From positions 124,001-188,000 of the forward strand of contig JADKFU010000002.1 of the NCBI GenBank assembly GCA_016717285.1: a stretch of 64,000 bases of DNA, given 5' to 3'. Shown piece by piece: positions 28,549 to 38,715 of the stretch; positions within the stretch are counted from its first letter, which is position 1, and each line of letters opens with the position of its first letter. Source of the stretch: Chitinophagaceae bacterium (GTDB taxonomy: Bacteria; Bacteroidota; Bacteroidia; Chitinophagales; UBA10324). The notes beneath the pieces were generated by a model. It was not told the origin of the DNA and did no database searches. It worked only from the letters and a program-made list of their open reading frames with translations. The position numbers were made by a program, and so were the translations under genes.

Positions 28549-30141
28549 CTATTCTTTAACCCTAGAGTCAATAATAATTTGATATATTTTCATATCTTTT
28601 TCTTTTGCTAGAACATTATTAACAAATTCTCCTTCGGCCTTAAATTTCATAATCACTTTTGTCATTTCTTCAAAGAGAACAATCCTATTCATATTAAATC
28701 TTTCCTTAAAATAGTATTCTTCATTTGTACTGAAAGGGAATTCTACGGTGACTTTTTTAAACATATCAAGATCTTTAGAGGTTTGCGAGGGCCCAGTTAA
28801 AGTAGATTTGGTAAAATTCCCGTATAAGTGAATCAGGCTCCACATTAAAAACTCAAATTCTTTCGTAATATTTTCTTTTTCTATTTCATACTTAAATGAC
28901 TCATTGAAAAATATTTCAAATGATTTGTTAGCTGCCTCAAAATCAAAGCAAATTGACATATCATTAACTATATCTTGTAATTGTTCCGGAAATTCTTCAA
29001 AAAGTTCAATTTTTGCAATGAGTTTTTTAATCAACAGAACACTGCGTTCAGCAATTAATACATCCGATTCAAAAAAATTTTGAAAGTAAGTTTTTAGATA
29101 TATTTCCATGGGAATTTTGCCTTGACCTATACTGCTTGATGGTGGACTTGCCTTTATAGTTTCCCCTGCAATCACCTCTGTTGGATCTTTGATTATAGCT
29201 CTTTTATCAGGCTTCAAATTATCGAGCTTTCTATCCCAGATTTCTTTGCCTCTTTTAATTAAATCGGGCATTAGCTCTTTTGAGCTTATGAGATCATCAA
29301 TAGCTTTCCGTTGATTAATAAGCTCTTCATTTTCTATTTCAATTTGCCTAGAGAAAGCTTGGATTTTTCCTTTTTGACCGCGAGATAGTTCTTTTCTACC
29401 TTTATTCCGTTTCAATATTTCCTGGAGCTTTAGGAATTTGGATTCTGTTAATATTTCAATTGATTTCTCTAATCTTTCAATATTACCATTTACAATTTTT
29501 AAGGCTGATTTCTTATTCCTCTCTATCATTCCCTTACCAAGCTTATACAATATGGAATTGAACATTCTTGAAGACAGGGATCCAAAAATTGTCCCTGCAA
29601 TTGCCCCTATTATTCCCAATTCAAAGAATACAGTGACAACAATTACAAGTACTATTCCTGTCCAGTCTATCTCATTTAATTTAGCATTTGTAAATTCAAT
29701 TTTCTTGAATTGAACAATGTCAACTGCATCCTGAACTGCTTCTTTGTGTAGCCGAGCGCCAAGACTAGTGTAATAACAATTCAGTTCTGCCAGGACCAAC
29801 AACTGCTTTAAATAGCTCAATAACTCCTCTTTATTTAGTCCAATTAAATTACCTGTTGTGATCGACTCTTGGAATTCATCTATGTCTGCAATTACTACAT
29901 CTACATCCTTATACAAAGTAATATCACCCAATTGGTTATGACCTACTTTATACACAGTCTTGTCATCACCCATTAAAAAGTTAGGTAATTCAACTGAAGA
30001 GTTTGCTAATTCAACAGCAGTAATTTTAAATGGCCCTTCAGGGTTTTCAGCATCTGTGAACTTGAAAGAACTATCGAAACTATCAAGGTCAACTTCTTGA
30101 GTTTTGTTTGAAATAAATTCACTAACATTCCCGATATTCAT
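28549..30141 (-). CDS. Uncharacterised 530-aa protein with a central membrane hairpin
   Basis: I recognise no family. The N-terminal about 150 residues are soluble. Around 158-195 a hydrophobic stretch (TGIVLVIVVTVFFELGIIGA continuing GAIAGTIFG) could form one or two membrane passes. Residues about 200-300 are charged and helical, likely coiled coil (KSIEILTESKFLKLQEILKR). The C-terminal half is acidic/aromatic helical. Its start overlaps the end of the 174-aa gene upstream (4-bp ATGA-type overlap), so the two are co-translated. The stop codon lies directly at the IS3 end, so the native C-terminus may have been cut by the insertion. Confidence 0.7.
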   Translation of the reverse strand: MNIGNVSEFISNKTQEVDLDSFDSSFKFTDAENPEGPFKITAVELANSSVELPNFLMGDDKTVYKVGHNQLGDITLYKDVDVVIADIDEFQESITTGNLIGLNKEELLSYLKQLLVLAELNCYYTSLGARLHKEAVQDAVDIVQFKKIEFTNAKLNEIDWTGIVLVIVVTVFFELGIIGAIAGTIFGSLSSRMFNSILYKLGKGMIERNKKSALKIVNGNIERLEKSIEILTESKFLKLQEILKRNKGRKELSRGQKGKIQAFSRQIEIENEELINQRKAIDDLISSKELMPDLIKRGKEIWDRKLDNLKPDKRAIIKDPTEVIAGETIKASPPSSSIGQGKIPMEIYLKTYFQNFFESDVLIAERSVLLIKKLIAKIELFEEFPEQLQDIVNDMSICFDFEAANKSFEIFFNESFKYEIEKENITKEFEFLMWSLIHLYGNFTKSTLTGPSQTSKDLDMFKKVTVEFPFSTNEEYYFKERFNMNRIVLFEEMTKVIMKFKAEGEFVNNVLAKEKDMKIYQIIIDSRVKE

Positions 30142-30662
30142 TTCAAATCAAGATTAGGATTGCTTAACTGGTCGGACTCAAGCCTTTTCTGCATTCGTTC
30201 AGTTTCCTTTTTCAATTGATTCAATTTTTCTGCAGCAATGTTATTTTGAATTTTCGCCATCTCCTTTTCTATTTCTCGTCTTTCCAGAAGGTAAGGTTCT
30301 AAAGCATCACACTTACCTAAAATCGATTCTATGTAAACACCACTTGTGGGAAGATTAAACTCTTCAGCTTTTTCTTTAATTGAAGGACCAAGCTTTTCAT
30401 CATCAGGATTAAACTGAGAAAACTTCAAGAGCAAAGATCTTTTGGTCGAAGCGTCTAAATTTTCAATATTTAAAGGAAAAACAGAAAAGTCGCCCGTAAA
30501 TCCTAATAATTCATTTTCTACATAGTCTAAAAGTCCATGTGCCTTTAATCGAATTAGACGATCACTGGTGTCTTCATAAAGTAGGATACTATTTATATAA
30601 TAGTTTTTATTCGCCTGAATATGAAGAATTAGTTTCTTGAAGTCTGCTTGTACTAAGGCCAA
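30138..30662 (-). CDS. Uncharacterised 174-aa protein with C-terminal coiled coil
   Basis: It contains no motif I can name. Residues about 1-60 are helical (MALVQADFKKLILHIQANKN). From about 120 a long charged helix (EREIEKEMAKIQNNIAAEKL, then NQLKKETERMQKRLES) predicts a coiled coil. It overlaps the 530-aa gene by 4 bp and follows the large gene by 40 bp, so all are probably one operon. It may be an oligomerisation or chaperone partner; this is inference. Confidence 0.65.
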   Translation of the reverse strand: MALVQADFKKLILHIQANKNYYINSILLYEDTSDRLIRLKAHGLLDYVENELLGFTGDFSVFPLNIENLDASTKRSLLLKFSQFNPDDEKLGPSIKEKAEEFNLPTSGVYIESILGKCDALEPYLLERREIEKEMAKIQNNIAAEKLNQLKKETERMQKRLESDQLSNPNLDLK

Positions 30663-30702
30663 CTCTTGTAATGTAAAAATCTGAGGGGGCCGGATCCAGG
30701 TA

Positions 30703-33302
30703 TTATGGCTGGAGGTTCAATTCCTCCGGGAGCATTCGGTATCTGAATTTCGGTTTGGGATTGAAACTGAAGCAATTGTTTTTTGATTTTTCTATAAGCT
30801 TCGGTAATCCATTATTATTATCATAAAAAGCTATCATATGCGCAAAGGGTAGTAGTATAGGAAAGCTTGTTACTGTAATAATTACCGCCACGAGGTCGAA
30901 CAGGATAGAAGCTCCCAATGTTTTAAGGTTTGTGAGCCACTCATCATCCAAACCTGCTAATAATGTTTCCATCTGTCTGAAAGCATCATCGTCAGAGGGG
31001 TTTGGATTAGCAGCAAAAAAGTCGACATAATCCGCAGCTTTTAAATCAACACCTGGATAGACAAGTTTAAACTTTGACCAGAACATAAATAAACCAAAAT
31101 CAGCATCAGCCTTTGAAAGCTGTCTTGCAGAAGGCTTATCATCCTCACCAACGAAAGGGTTAACATTGTCGGCCATAACGCGTAGAGCTTTGTCGACATC
31201 CACTTGAATGAACTTTTGCAAGCAATCTTTTAGCTGAGTAGCAGTTTGGACAATTAAAGACTTAATATTGTTTTCCTTGCTTGCATTATCATTTTTTGCT
31301 TTTTCTATTTCTGGTTTAATTGATGAGACTTTATCAAACCAATCTTGAGCTATAATCTTCCTAGCTGCTTCGAATCCATCCTTATATAGAGAAGTCATCA
31401 AAGCCTTTTTCAGTCTATCTTCATACGCTAATATAAAGTACTCGTCGATTTTAAAGGGTGGATTTTTTACCAGAACACAGAAACGCTTACATTTTTCAAG
31501 CTTGGTTGTTACGGAATAATTTTCCAAAACTTCATAATAGTTATAGGTAACGGTTCGCGACTGATTTGGATTCCGAATTTTTCTGGTTGTACGAGTTTCT
31601 TCTCCGATCTCATGAGTTTGTACAATTTTAACTTGAGTAGTGGATTTAATCTTCTCAATGCTTTTTCTTGTCGTTTCATGAATTAGGTCCACAGAATTCT
31701 GCAGGCTATTTTTTATTTCCGTATTTACATCGGCATTGATGCTTGCAGAGATTGGAATGGTACCCACAGGTATGGGAATCCCTAAACCGACTCCTGCATT
31801 AGCCCCGGTAGTCTGGCTACTTTCATTTGCAACTTGTGCACTGGCCTTTGCGAAAGAACTGATCTCAGAATTTGTCTCAAATTCGGTTGCAGTTACCGTT
31901 TCATCTTCTATCTTCAATTTATCGAAAGAAAATACTTCTATAGTTAATTCTTCTTGCGGAGCAAGCGTTATTGAGTTTAGTAGAGTGCCTCTAGAATATC
32001 CCATTAAGTTCCAGGTTTGGGCATAATTAGAGAAAATGCCAATCTGATATGTTGGGAGTTTGGGTCCTACTGTATAATCTGGCGGATCGCTTGGCTTTTC
32101 TCCCTCTCTTAATTTTTCTAAACTTTCTATTGTAGTTTTATATCTTCTATCCTTTCTAAACTCTAAAAATACTTTATCAAAAAAAGGATATCTTGCAACT
32201 AAACCTTCTAATGACCTTGTGCCTAAATTCTTAACAGATGATCTTGCGTCACTTAATAAAACCATTAAGCACTCTTGATATAATTCAGCTGTTAACCAAG
32301 TAGTGCCGGGATTATGACCAAAAATCGATCCTGAAATTACGTCATTAAATATATCAAAAAACCGTTGTTGCTTTCTTTTCAGCATGACATCCTCACTAAT
32401 TAATATAAATCGAACATCAACTTTCACATAAGAAAATATTAAATCATAATCTTCAATAGATAAATAAGGCAAAGTAAAATGATTTCCTCCCCCCTCAATA
32501 GGACACCTTTTATCACTAAACAAAAATTCTAATGCCTTTTTATAGTTTTCATCGGAAAGTTCGGATGTGTTTCCCTTTTCCTTTATGCCTGTTAATAATT
32601 GTTGACCTGGGAAATTAAGCGGATCCCTATCATTTGGAAGGAGTCAGCTTTCAATTCTATATTAATATTTGTTGTTTCATACCTAATTGGTATCGTACCT
32701 TTTAAAATTAGATTTTTAAATTCTCCCTCAGAAATTTTATGTTCACCTAATTTCGTATGAATTGTACCCGTTTTTGCATCTGTTTTGTCGGCAGCTATTG
32801 ACCTTTTCCCTGCAAACCTTAATAGATAATATTCTTCCTCTTTCCTGATTATTATTTCACCATTTCGACGGATTAGATTAACTTGGCTTAAGTCCAACTC
32901 AATGAAATCACCCTTATTTAATGTTACCCGTTTGGTTATTAAATCTTCTATATATACTAATATTAAGGTAGGCTCCTTCGCTTTCTTCTCGGGAGCAGAT
33001 GTGGGCAAGTAAATATTCTCAATCCCAAGGCAAAAAGGTTCAATTTCTTTCGACTTATATTCCTTTAAATAGTTAGAATCTTTCAATTCGGGAAAAAGCA
33101 ATGCCAAGGGCAATCCTAGCCTGTAGTACTTTGCTTTGCCTATTTCATTTTTGTTTATCACAGACCCATCTTCTTTATATTGTTCAACTTCAATTTTTAG
33201 ATCAAATAAATTAATCTGATAGAAACTCATTCGATTTGTAATCGAATTTAATGGCAACACAGGGTTACAATTTGCTGTTGGATCGAATTGTTCGTACTTC
33301 AT
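30703..33302 (-). CDS. Large conserved uncharacterised protein, probably one 866-aa protein with a frameshift
   Basis: Two frames are seen: 33302-32592 (236 aa, ends QMIGIRLISQVNNY) and one with no good start codon whose coding-like sequence reaches back to about 32650 (PNDRDPLNFPGQQLLTGIKE). Adding one T in tccttcc joins them as ADSFPNDRDPLNFPG. The second part has a block I have met in uncharacterised proteins of myxobacteria and cyanobacteria: NLMGYSRGTLLNSITLAPQE, then NPNQSRTVTYNYYEVLENY and CVLVKNPPF. Between them is a Gly/Ala-rich stretch (TTGANAGVGLGIPIPVGTIP). A hydrophobic segment near the C-terminus (ILFDLVAVIITVTSFPILLP) may enter a membrane. The function is unknown. Confidence 0.6.
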
Positions 33303-33538
33303 AAGGCTGATTTTTGTATTTTGAAGGTTCTTGGTATGTCGAAATCCGGAAGTGAATTGATCCCTATATTATTTTTTGTTTTCATTTGAGACTGCGATTT
33401 CCAAACAAAAGATTCAATTCAAACCATTATTCAAAAGAGTTAATTTTTATTCCTATATAAATAGACACGTTTTTCATCCATGCCGCCGGTAAGTACTTAC
33501 TGCATTTTCACGACGTAGTTCGTGCTCATTAATTTCTT
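33303..33538. other. Short AT-rich spacer, nothing recognised
   Basis: It separates the start of the uncharacterised block from the end of the pseudogene at 33539 and probably includes the block's promoter. Confidence 0.4.
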
Positions 33539-34095
33539 TTTTCTTGTTTGCAGATCCTCTTCATCTTTGCTAATCTTACTTGACAGTTCAGCACCCTTTG
33601 AAAATTCTGTTTTTGCTGTTCTGAGGTACTGAAATATTCAAAGTCAAACGTATAATACTCCTTGTTGCTTACTTCAAAACGTGTATACTCAACCTGGCAA
33701 CCTTCGAAAAGCGTTTTGTCATCAATTGAAACTTCGGAAACTTGAGAAGGATGGTCAAAGCGATATTTGAAACCAAGTCTTTCCTTGGACGCTATCCTAT
33801 CATCATCCGTTACTTTTGAAGAAATTAGCTTTTGCTAGATTTCGACCCTTCCTGGAATATTCATCATTGGTTCAACTGAATCTTCCAAACGGTGCTTAAT
33901 TTCTATATTGCTTTACCTTAACTTTATCCCCAATTGGTGCATTGCTGGACTAGCCAAGTAAAAATCAACGCGCTCAAAGGTCTTATCCCGATAAAAAATT
34001 AAATTCTTTGAGTCAACTCTTTTTGTTGCAAACCACCCTTCAAGAGTAGGTTCTGATGATTTTATGAACCAGCGGGCTTCATAACTAGGGGACAT
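33539..34095 (-). pseudogene. Conserved single-domain protein inactivated by two in-frame nonsense codons
   Basis: From ATG 34095 the frame reads MSPSYEARWFIKSSEPTLEG, then HQLGIKLR, then TAA. It continues in the same frame as SNIEIKHRLEDSVEPMMNI, PGRVEI, TAG, QKLISSKVTDDDRIASKERL and on to FDFEYFSTSEQQKQN. Both stops are single-base changes from sense (Glu/Gly-like and Trp expected: LGIKLREG..., GRVEIW). It resembles small Bacteroidota proteins with an EIRWF...LGIKLRxGxxEIK...GRVExW pattern, perhaps CYTH-like; the name is uncertain. Substitutions rather than indels mean true pseudogenisation. Confidence 0.6.
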
Positions 34096-34162
34096 AAATC
34101 TATTATTTTAACTATTGGGCAGACAAAATCAAAAAGAATTTGTAACATTTCCTGACAATCTG

Positions 34163-34495
34163 TTACTTTTTTTTCTTCCCATTTTTCAGATGCCTGTAAA
34201 CGGTCATTTTGGAAACCCCATATGTAGTTGCAATCTTTTGACGCGGTAAACCGTCTTTAATTGCATTCTTAATTTTCTCATCACGAATAAAGTGTCGAAG
34301 GGCAGCAAATGAAAATTTCTCAGGGCCAATGAGGAAGTATAGTTTTTCCACCTTCTTCTCACTAAGGAGATCAATAATTTCTTTGAACTTCTTTGTATTA
34401 TTTTCGGAGAGAGTTTTCATGTGCTCGAAACTTCTGACCCTTCTCTTAAAGTTTTGTTCAGGCATGGAATCAGTACCCGACAAAATTAATTTCAT
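34163..34495 (-). CDS. Small DNA-binding protein with a resolvase/Hin-type HTH
   Basis: The product is 110 aa. The C-terminal 35 residues (IKNAIKDGLPRQKIATTYGV, then SKMTVYRHLK) are a classic Hin/resolvase-type helix-turn-helix. The N-terminal part is helical and charged with no serine-recombinase catalytic domain, so it is a regulator or a detached recombinase tail. Upstream lie two copies of a 15-bp direct repeat (34510 and 34535), a good candidate for its own operator. Confidence 0.65.
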   Translation of the reverse strand: MKLILSGTDSMPEQNFKRRVRSFEHMKTLSENNTKKFKEIIDLLSEKKVEKLYFLIGPEKFSFAALRHFIRDEKIKNAIKDGLPRQKIATTYGVSKMTVYRHLKNGKKKK

Positions 34496-34509
34496 GGTGA
34501 CATTGCTGC

Positions 34510-34549
34510 ATCACTGAAATCAGGCAATTATTGTATCACTGAAATCAGG
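34510..34549. promoter_or_regulatory. Two 15-bp direct repeats, candidate operator
   Basis: atcactgaaatcagg occurs at 34510-34524 and 34535-34549, a 25-bp centre spacing, just upstream of the HTH gene start at 34495. No other copy was noticed in the window. Confidence 0.5.
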
Positions 34550-34746
34550 GATTGAAATAGCAAAAACCAATTTTTTCGTTACTAAGATAAGATTATATAA
34601 ATATGTTATTCAATAATATAAAAGTTTTTTAGAATTTTTTTAGATCAGAGATTGTGGTGTTTGAAATGATAAGAATTCTTCTCGTCTGCTATGGAAAAAT
34701 TTAATTCAAAGCCATCGGAAATTTAAAAAATACTATTGTAAAATAC

Positions 34747-36337
34747 TCACCCCGCCCAATTCTCCTTATCCAAACTTCTATACTGAATCGCTTCTGCCAA
34801 ATGCTCCACTTTAATATCATCACTTGCTTCCAGATCAGCAATCGTGCGCGATACTTTGAGAATGCGATCATAAGCCCGTGCAGATAATCCCAATTTCTCC
34901 ATTGCAGTTTTTATCAATTGATCACCTGCCGGTGGAAGCAAACAATACTGCCGCATCATCTTCGTGGTCATCTGTGAATTGGAGTGAACATCTTTATGTT
35001 CTGCGAAGCGTTCTTCCTGGAACACGCGTGCTTTAATAACGCGCTCTCTTACCTGGTCACTTTTTTCTGATAGTTTGATGTTAGAGAGTTCACGAAAAGG
35101 AACAGGTGTAACTTCAACATGCAGATCAATACGATCCAGCAGCGGCCCTGAAATTCTATTCAGATATTTTTGAACGATGCCTGCACCGCAGACACATTCT
35201 TTCTCCGGATGATTGTAATAGCCACATGGACATGGATTCATCGAAGCAATCAACATGAAGCTGGCAGGATAATCAACAGAAAATTTTGCACGGGAAATAG
35301 TGACACGTCGTTCTTCCATCGGTTGACGTAAAACTTCGAGCACCGTTCGTTTGAATTCGGGCAGTTCATCCAAAAACAAAACACCATTGTGTGCCAGTGA
35401 TATTTCTCCGGGTTGCGGATTCATGCCACCACCCACAAGAGCAACGTCACTGATGGTGTGATGCGGCGAACGGAATGGACGTATAGAAACCAACGAAGCT
35501 TCTGCAGGTAATTTCCCGGCTACGGAATGAATCTTTGTGGTCTCCAATGCTTCATGCAATGAGAGTGGAGGAAGAATAGTAGGCAATCGTTTGGCCAACA
35601 TTGTTTTCCTGCACCAGGCGGACCAATCAAAATTACATTGTGTCCACCGGCCGCTGCAATCTCCAAAGCACGTTTAATGTTCTCCTGTCCTTTTACATCG
35701 GAGAAATCTATATCAAGATGATTTTGCTGTTCCGAAAATTCTTTGCGCGTGTCAACAATGGTTTGCTCCAGTTCTTTTCGCCATTGAAGAAATGGATCAC
35801 ATCAAGGATGCTTTCAGCGCCATATACTTTCAGATTACTTACGATGCCGGCTTCACGCGCATTTTGTTTGGGAAGTATAAATCCTTCGAACTCTTCTTTA
35901 CGTGCCTGTATCGAAATGGGTAACGCACCTTTAATGGGTTGCAGTGAACCGTCGAGCGACAATTCACCCATAATAATAAAGCGATGCAATCGTGAAGCAT
36001 CCACCTGGTTTGATGCTGCGAGAATGCCGATGGCCATGGTAAGATCATAGGCCGAACCTTCTTTGCGGATATCGGCAGGAGCGAGGTTGATCACAATTTT
36101 TCTTCGTGGCATCCGATAGCCACTGTATTTGATGGCTGCTTCAATACGATGCAGGGATTCCTTTACAGCATTGTCCGGTAAGCCTACCAGGAAATAATTG
36201 GCGCCTTGTCCTACACTCACCTCAGCGGTAATGGTAAGCGCATCAATGCCATTCACGGCACTGCCAAATGTTTTTACCAGTGAACTTCTTGGATCGTCGG
36301 ACTCGAATGTTTCTATAGATTCTTCTTCTTCATACAT
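34747..36337 (-). CDS. comM: ComM/YifB Mg-chelatase-like AAA+ helicase (two frameshifts)
   Basis: Full-length ComM (about 510 aa) begins at ATG 36337 with an extra acidic leader before SLVKTFGSAVNGIDALTITA. The N-terminal frame ends after HFFNGEK. A middle frame reads LEQTIVDTRKEFSEQQNHLD and the Walker A start GPPGAGK. The last frame starts at TMLAKRLPTILPP and ends NWAG. Both breaks (near 35779 and 35620) are one A short in A runs. ComM is a hexameric helicase that aids branch migration when transformed DNA is integrated. Its last about 490 bp are duplicated at 16217, so this 3' end may have arrived with the island. Confidence 0.88.
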
Positions 36338-36379
36338 AGGAAGAGCTTGCTTTGAATAACATATAAATAATATACAACA

Positions 36380-36424
36380 AAAAGACACCCTTTGCAGAAA
36401 TTACTCTCCAGGCAAAGGGTGCCT
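36380..36424 (-). terminator. Rho-independent terminator after osmC
   Basis: An inverted repeat, gacaccctttgc (36384-36395) and gcaaagggtgcc (36412-36423), is followed on the minus strand by a TTTTT run. It lies 20 bp past the osmC stop. Confidence 0.8.
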
Positions 36425-36442
36425 GCAAATAAATTAATCCTC

Positions 36443-36856
36443 TCAGCTTAACAAAGTTGCTTCCACACTGATTGGTACGCTCAGCGCTTTGGAAACCGGG
36501 CAATTCGTTTTTGCATCTTCCGCACATTCCTGGAATTTTTCAGCGGTAATACCCGGGACTTTAGCTTTTACTTGCAGGTGTGAACCGGTAATTGCTCCAC
36601 CTTCAAGACTAATGGTGGAAGTGGTCTCAATAGATTCCGGCGTAAATCCAGCTACTCCAAGCACGAAGCTAAGTTTCATGGAAAAGCAACCGGCATGGGC
36701 TGCAGCAATCAATTCTTCAGGACTTGTTCCTTCTACATCCTGGAAACGTGTTCTCCAGGAATAGCTGGCATTGTTGAGCACTTTACTTTCCGAAGTCATG
36801 GTTCCGCTACCTTCTTTCCCTGTGCCGTTCCAAACGGCGTTGCTTGATCTTTTCAT
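36443..36856 (-). CDS. osmC: OsmC-family peroxiredoxin
   Basis: The product is a 137-aa cytoplasmic thiol peroxidase for organic hydroperoxides. Both catalytic cysteines are visible: AAAHAGCFSMKL in the central helix and TNCPVSKAL near the C-terminus, with the activating Glu in GTSPEELIAA. Length and order match OsmC. It is a single gene with its own terminator, downstream of recA on the same strand. Confidence 0.9.
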   Translation of the reverse strand: MKRSSNAVWNGTGKEGSGTMTSESKVLNNASYSWRTRFQDVEGTSPEELIAAAHAGCFSMKLSFVLGVAGFTPESIETTSTISLEGGAITGSHLQVKAKVPGITAEKFQECAEDAKTNCPVSKALSVPISVEATLLS

Positions 36857-37017
36857 TTTGTTATTGGTTTATTTTAGTTTTTGTCGAAAGATGTTTTAAA
36901 TATTGAATGGCTAATTGGTTAAATGGCACCTTGTTTAATTGTCCGCTCACTCAAGATGAACCCAAAAACAATATAAACCCTATAAACTTTCTAAACATTT
37001 CAAACCCTTAAAACCCT

Positions 37018-38052
37018 TCAATCCTCTTCCTCCTTCTCCACCGGCATCACATGCTCCGCAACCATCACTTTTTCTCTTACCTTCTTTTCAATTTCTTCAG
37101 AGAGTTCAGGGTTATCAATCAACAGTTGTCTTACCGCATCACGACCTTGTCCGAGTTTGTTACCATCGTAACTGAACCACGAACCACTCTTCTGAACGAT
37201 GTTCAGATCAACACCCATGTCAATGATTTCGCCGGCTTTGGAGATACCTTCTCCATACATGATGTCAAATTCAGCAAAGCGGAAAGGTGGTGCTACTTTG
37301 TTCTTCACCACTTTCACTTTTACGTGATTGCCCATTACCACATCGCCGTCTTTAATCTGCCCCAAACGGCGTATATCCAAACGAACAGAAGCGTAAAACT
37401 TCAATGCGTTACCACCGGTGGTTGTTTCGGGATTTCCGAACATCACACCGATCTTTTCGCGGAGCTGATTAATGAAGATACAGCAGCATCCGGTTTTGTT
37501 GATGGTGCCTGTTAATTTCCGCAATGCCTGCGACATCAACCGTGCATGTAGTCCCATTTTGGAATCACCCATTTCCCCTTCAATCTCACTTCTGGGGACC
37601 AGTGCGGCCACAGAGTCAATAACGAGAATGTCTATTGCACCGGAGCGAATCAGGTTATCAGCAATTTCAAGCGCTTGTTCACCATTGTCTGGTTGCGAGA
37701 TCAGGAGATTCTCTACGTCCACGCCCAGTTTCTGTGCATACAACTTATCAAAAGCATGTTCCGCATCAATAAAGGCTGCGATGCCGCCTTTCCGTTGTGA
37801 TTGTGCGATGGCATGAATAGCCAACGTGGTTTTACCGGATGATTCCGGGCCATAGATTTCTATTACGCGGCCTTTCGGAAGTCCGCCAACGCCGAGTGCA
37901 AGGTCTAATCCTAAAGATCCCGTCGAAATCACTTCCACAGGTTCAATCATTGTATCGCCTAATTTCATAATGGTGCCCTTGCCATATGTCTTGTCGATTT
38001 TTTCCATGGTAAGCTTAAGGGCTTTCAGCTTCTCCTGGTTTGCAGTTGCCAT
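37018..38052 (-). CDS. recA: Recombinase RecA
   Basis: The product is 344 aa and intact. It has Walker A GPESSGKTT, Walker B ILVIDSVAALVP, the L1/L2 DNA-binding loop region with INQLREKIGVMFGNPETTTG, and an acidic C-terminal tail (VEKEEED). It forms filaments on single-stranded DNA and drives strand exchange and LexA cleavage. An intact recA here shows that frame breaks elsewhere are not universal. Confidence 0.98.
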   Translation of the reverse strand: MATANQEKLKALKLTMEKIDKTYGKGTIMKLGDTMIEPVEVISTGSLGLDLALGVGGLPKGRVIEIYGPESSGKTTLAIHAIAQSQRKGGIAAFIDAEHAFDKLYAQKLGVDVENLLISQPDNGEQALEIADNLIRSGAIDILVIDSVAALVPRSEIEGEMGDSKMGLHARLMSQALRKLTGTINKTGCCCIFINQLREKIGVMFGNPETTTGGNALKFYASVRLDIRRLGQIKDGDVVMGNHVKVKVVKNKVAPPFRFAEFDIMYGEGISKAGEIIDMGVDLNIVQKSGSWFSYDGNKLGQGRDAVRQLLIDNPELSEEIEKKVREKVMVAEHVMPVEKEEED

Positions 38053-38281
38053 AATTGTTTGGATTGTTTAATGATCAAAGAATAAAAAACGAATTTCTAT
38101 AAAGATTTCAGATAATAAATTATATCAGACGGATTTATTTTTCAACAGATAGAAATGATATGAATAACGATGTTAAATGTAGATAAACAAATTGAATTGA
38201 GGTAGCATACTGATTTTTTTGTTAATGGTAGTTCGGCTTTTATAGAATTGCCAAATATTCATTTACAAATCATTAAACCCC

Positions 38282-38715
38282 TTACCTCAACCTGTCCATC
38301 GATCGCAGCAATGCTTCATCTTTTTTAATACCATTACGTGCCAGGATATTGAAGGCGATGCCTGCAATAGGTAAAACCACACCCAACCGGAATTCAAACA
38401 AATCAAAATGTTGGAAGAAATGGTGTTCGAGCTGAATCATGAGCAAGCCACCCAGGAAAAAAATGATGTACAGCAGGATATTGCCGGTACAAAATTGCTT
38501 CTGTCTTTTCTGTGCTTAAACGAAAAAATGGCCACCAGGTGTGATATCGCCATTAGCACCGGAATTGGCAGTAACAGCAAATGTGTTCCGGCACCAATCA
38601 CCTGCATTCCGCCATCGATGCTTTCAGCAGTTGTTTGCCAGATGGGGAACAGGTAAAGAAGCAAAGCACAAATCAGGGAAAGAAAAAGGTAAAGCGTCTG
38701 GATGCGTTGGATCAT
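38282..38715 (-). CDS. DUF4293 four-helix membrane protein (one frameshift)
   Basis: It starts MIQRIQTLYLFLSLICALLL, the Bacteroidota DUF4293 opening. The first frame ends early at 38437. Adding one A at the AAAA run near 38547 joins it to KQFCTGNILLYIIFFLGGLL, then LGVVLPIAGIAFNILA, ending RSMDRLR at 38282, for about 145 aa with four membrane segments. The function is unknown. Confidence 0.8.

Noticed and set aside
34163..34495. A serine recombinase that could have moved the island
   Set aside because: Only the C-terminal HTH is present; no catalytic serine domain is encoded nearby.
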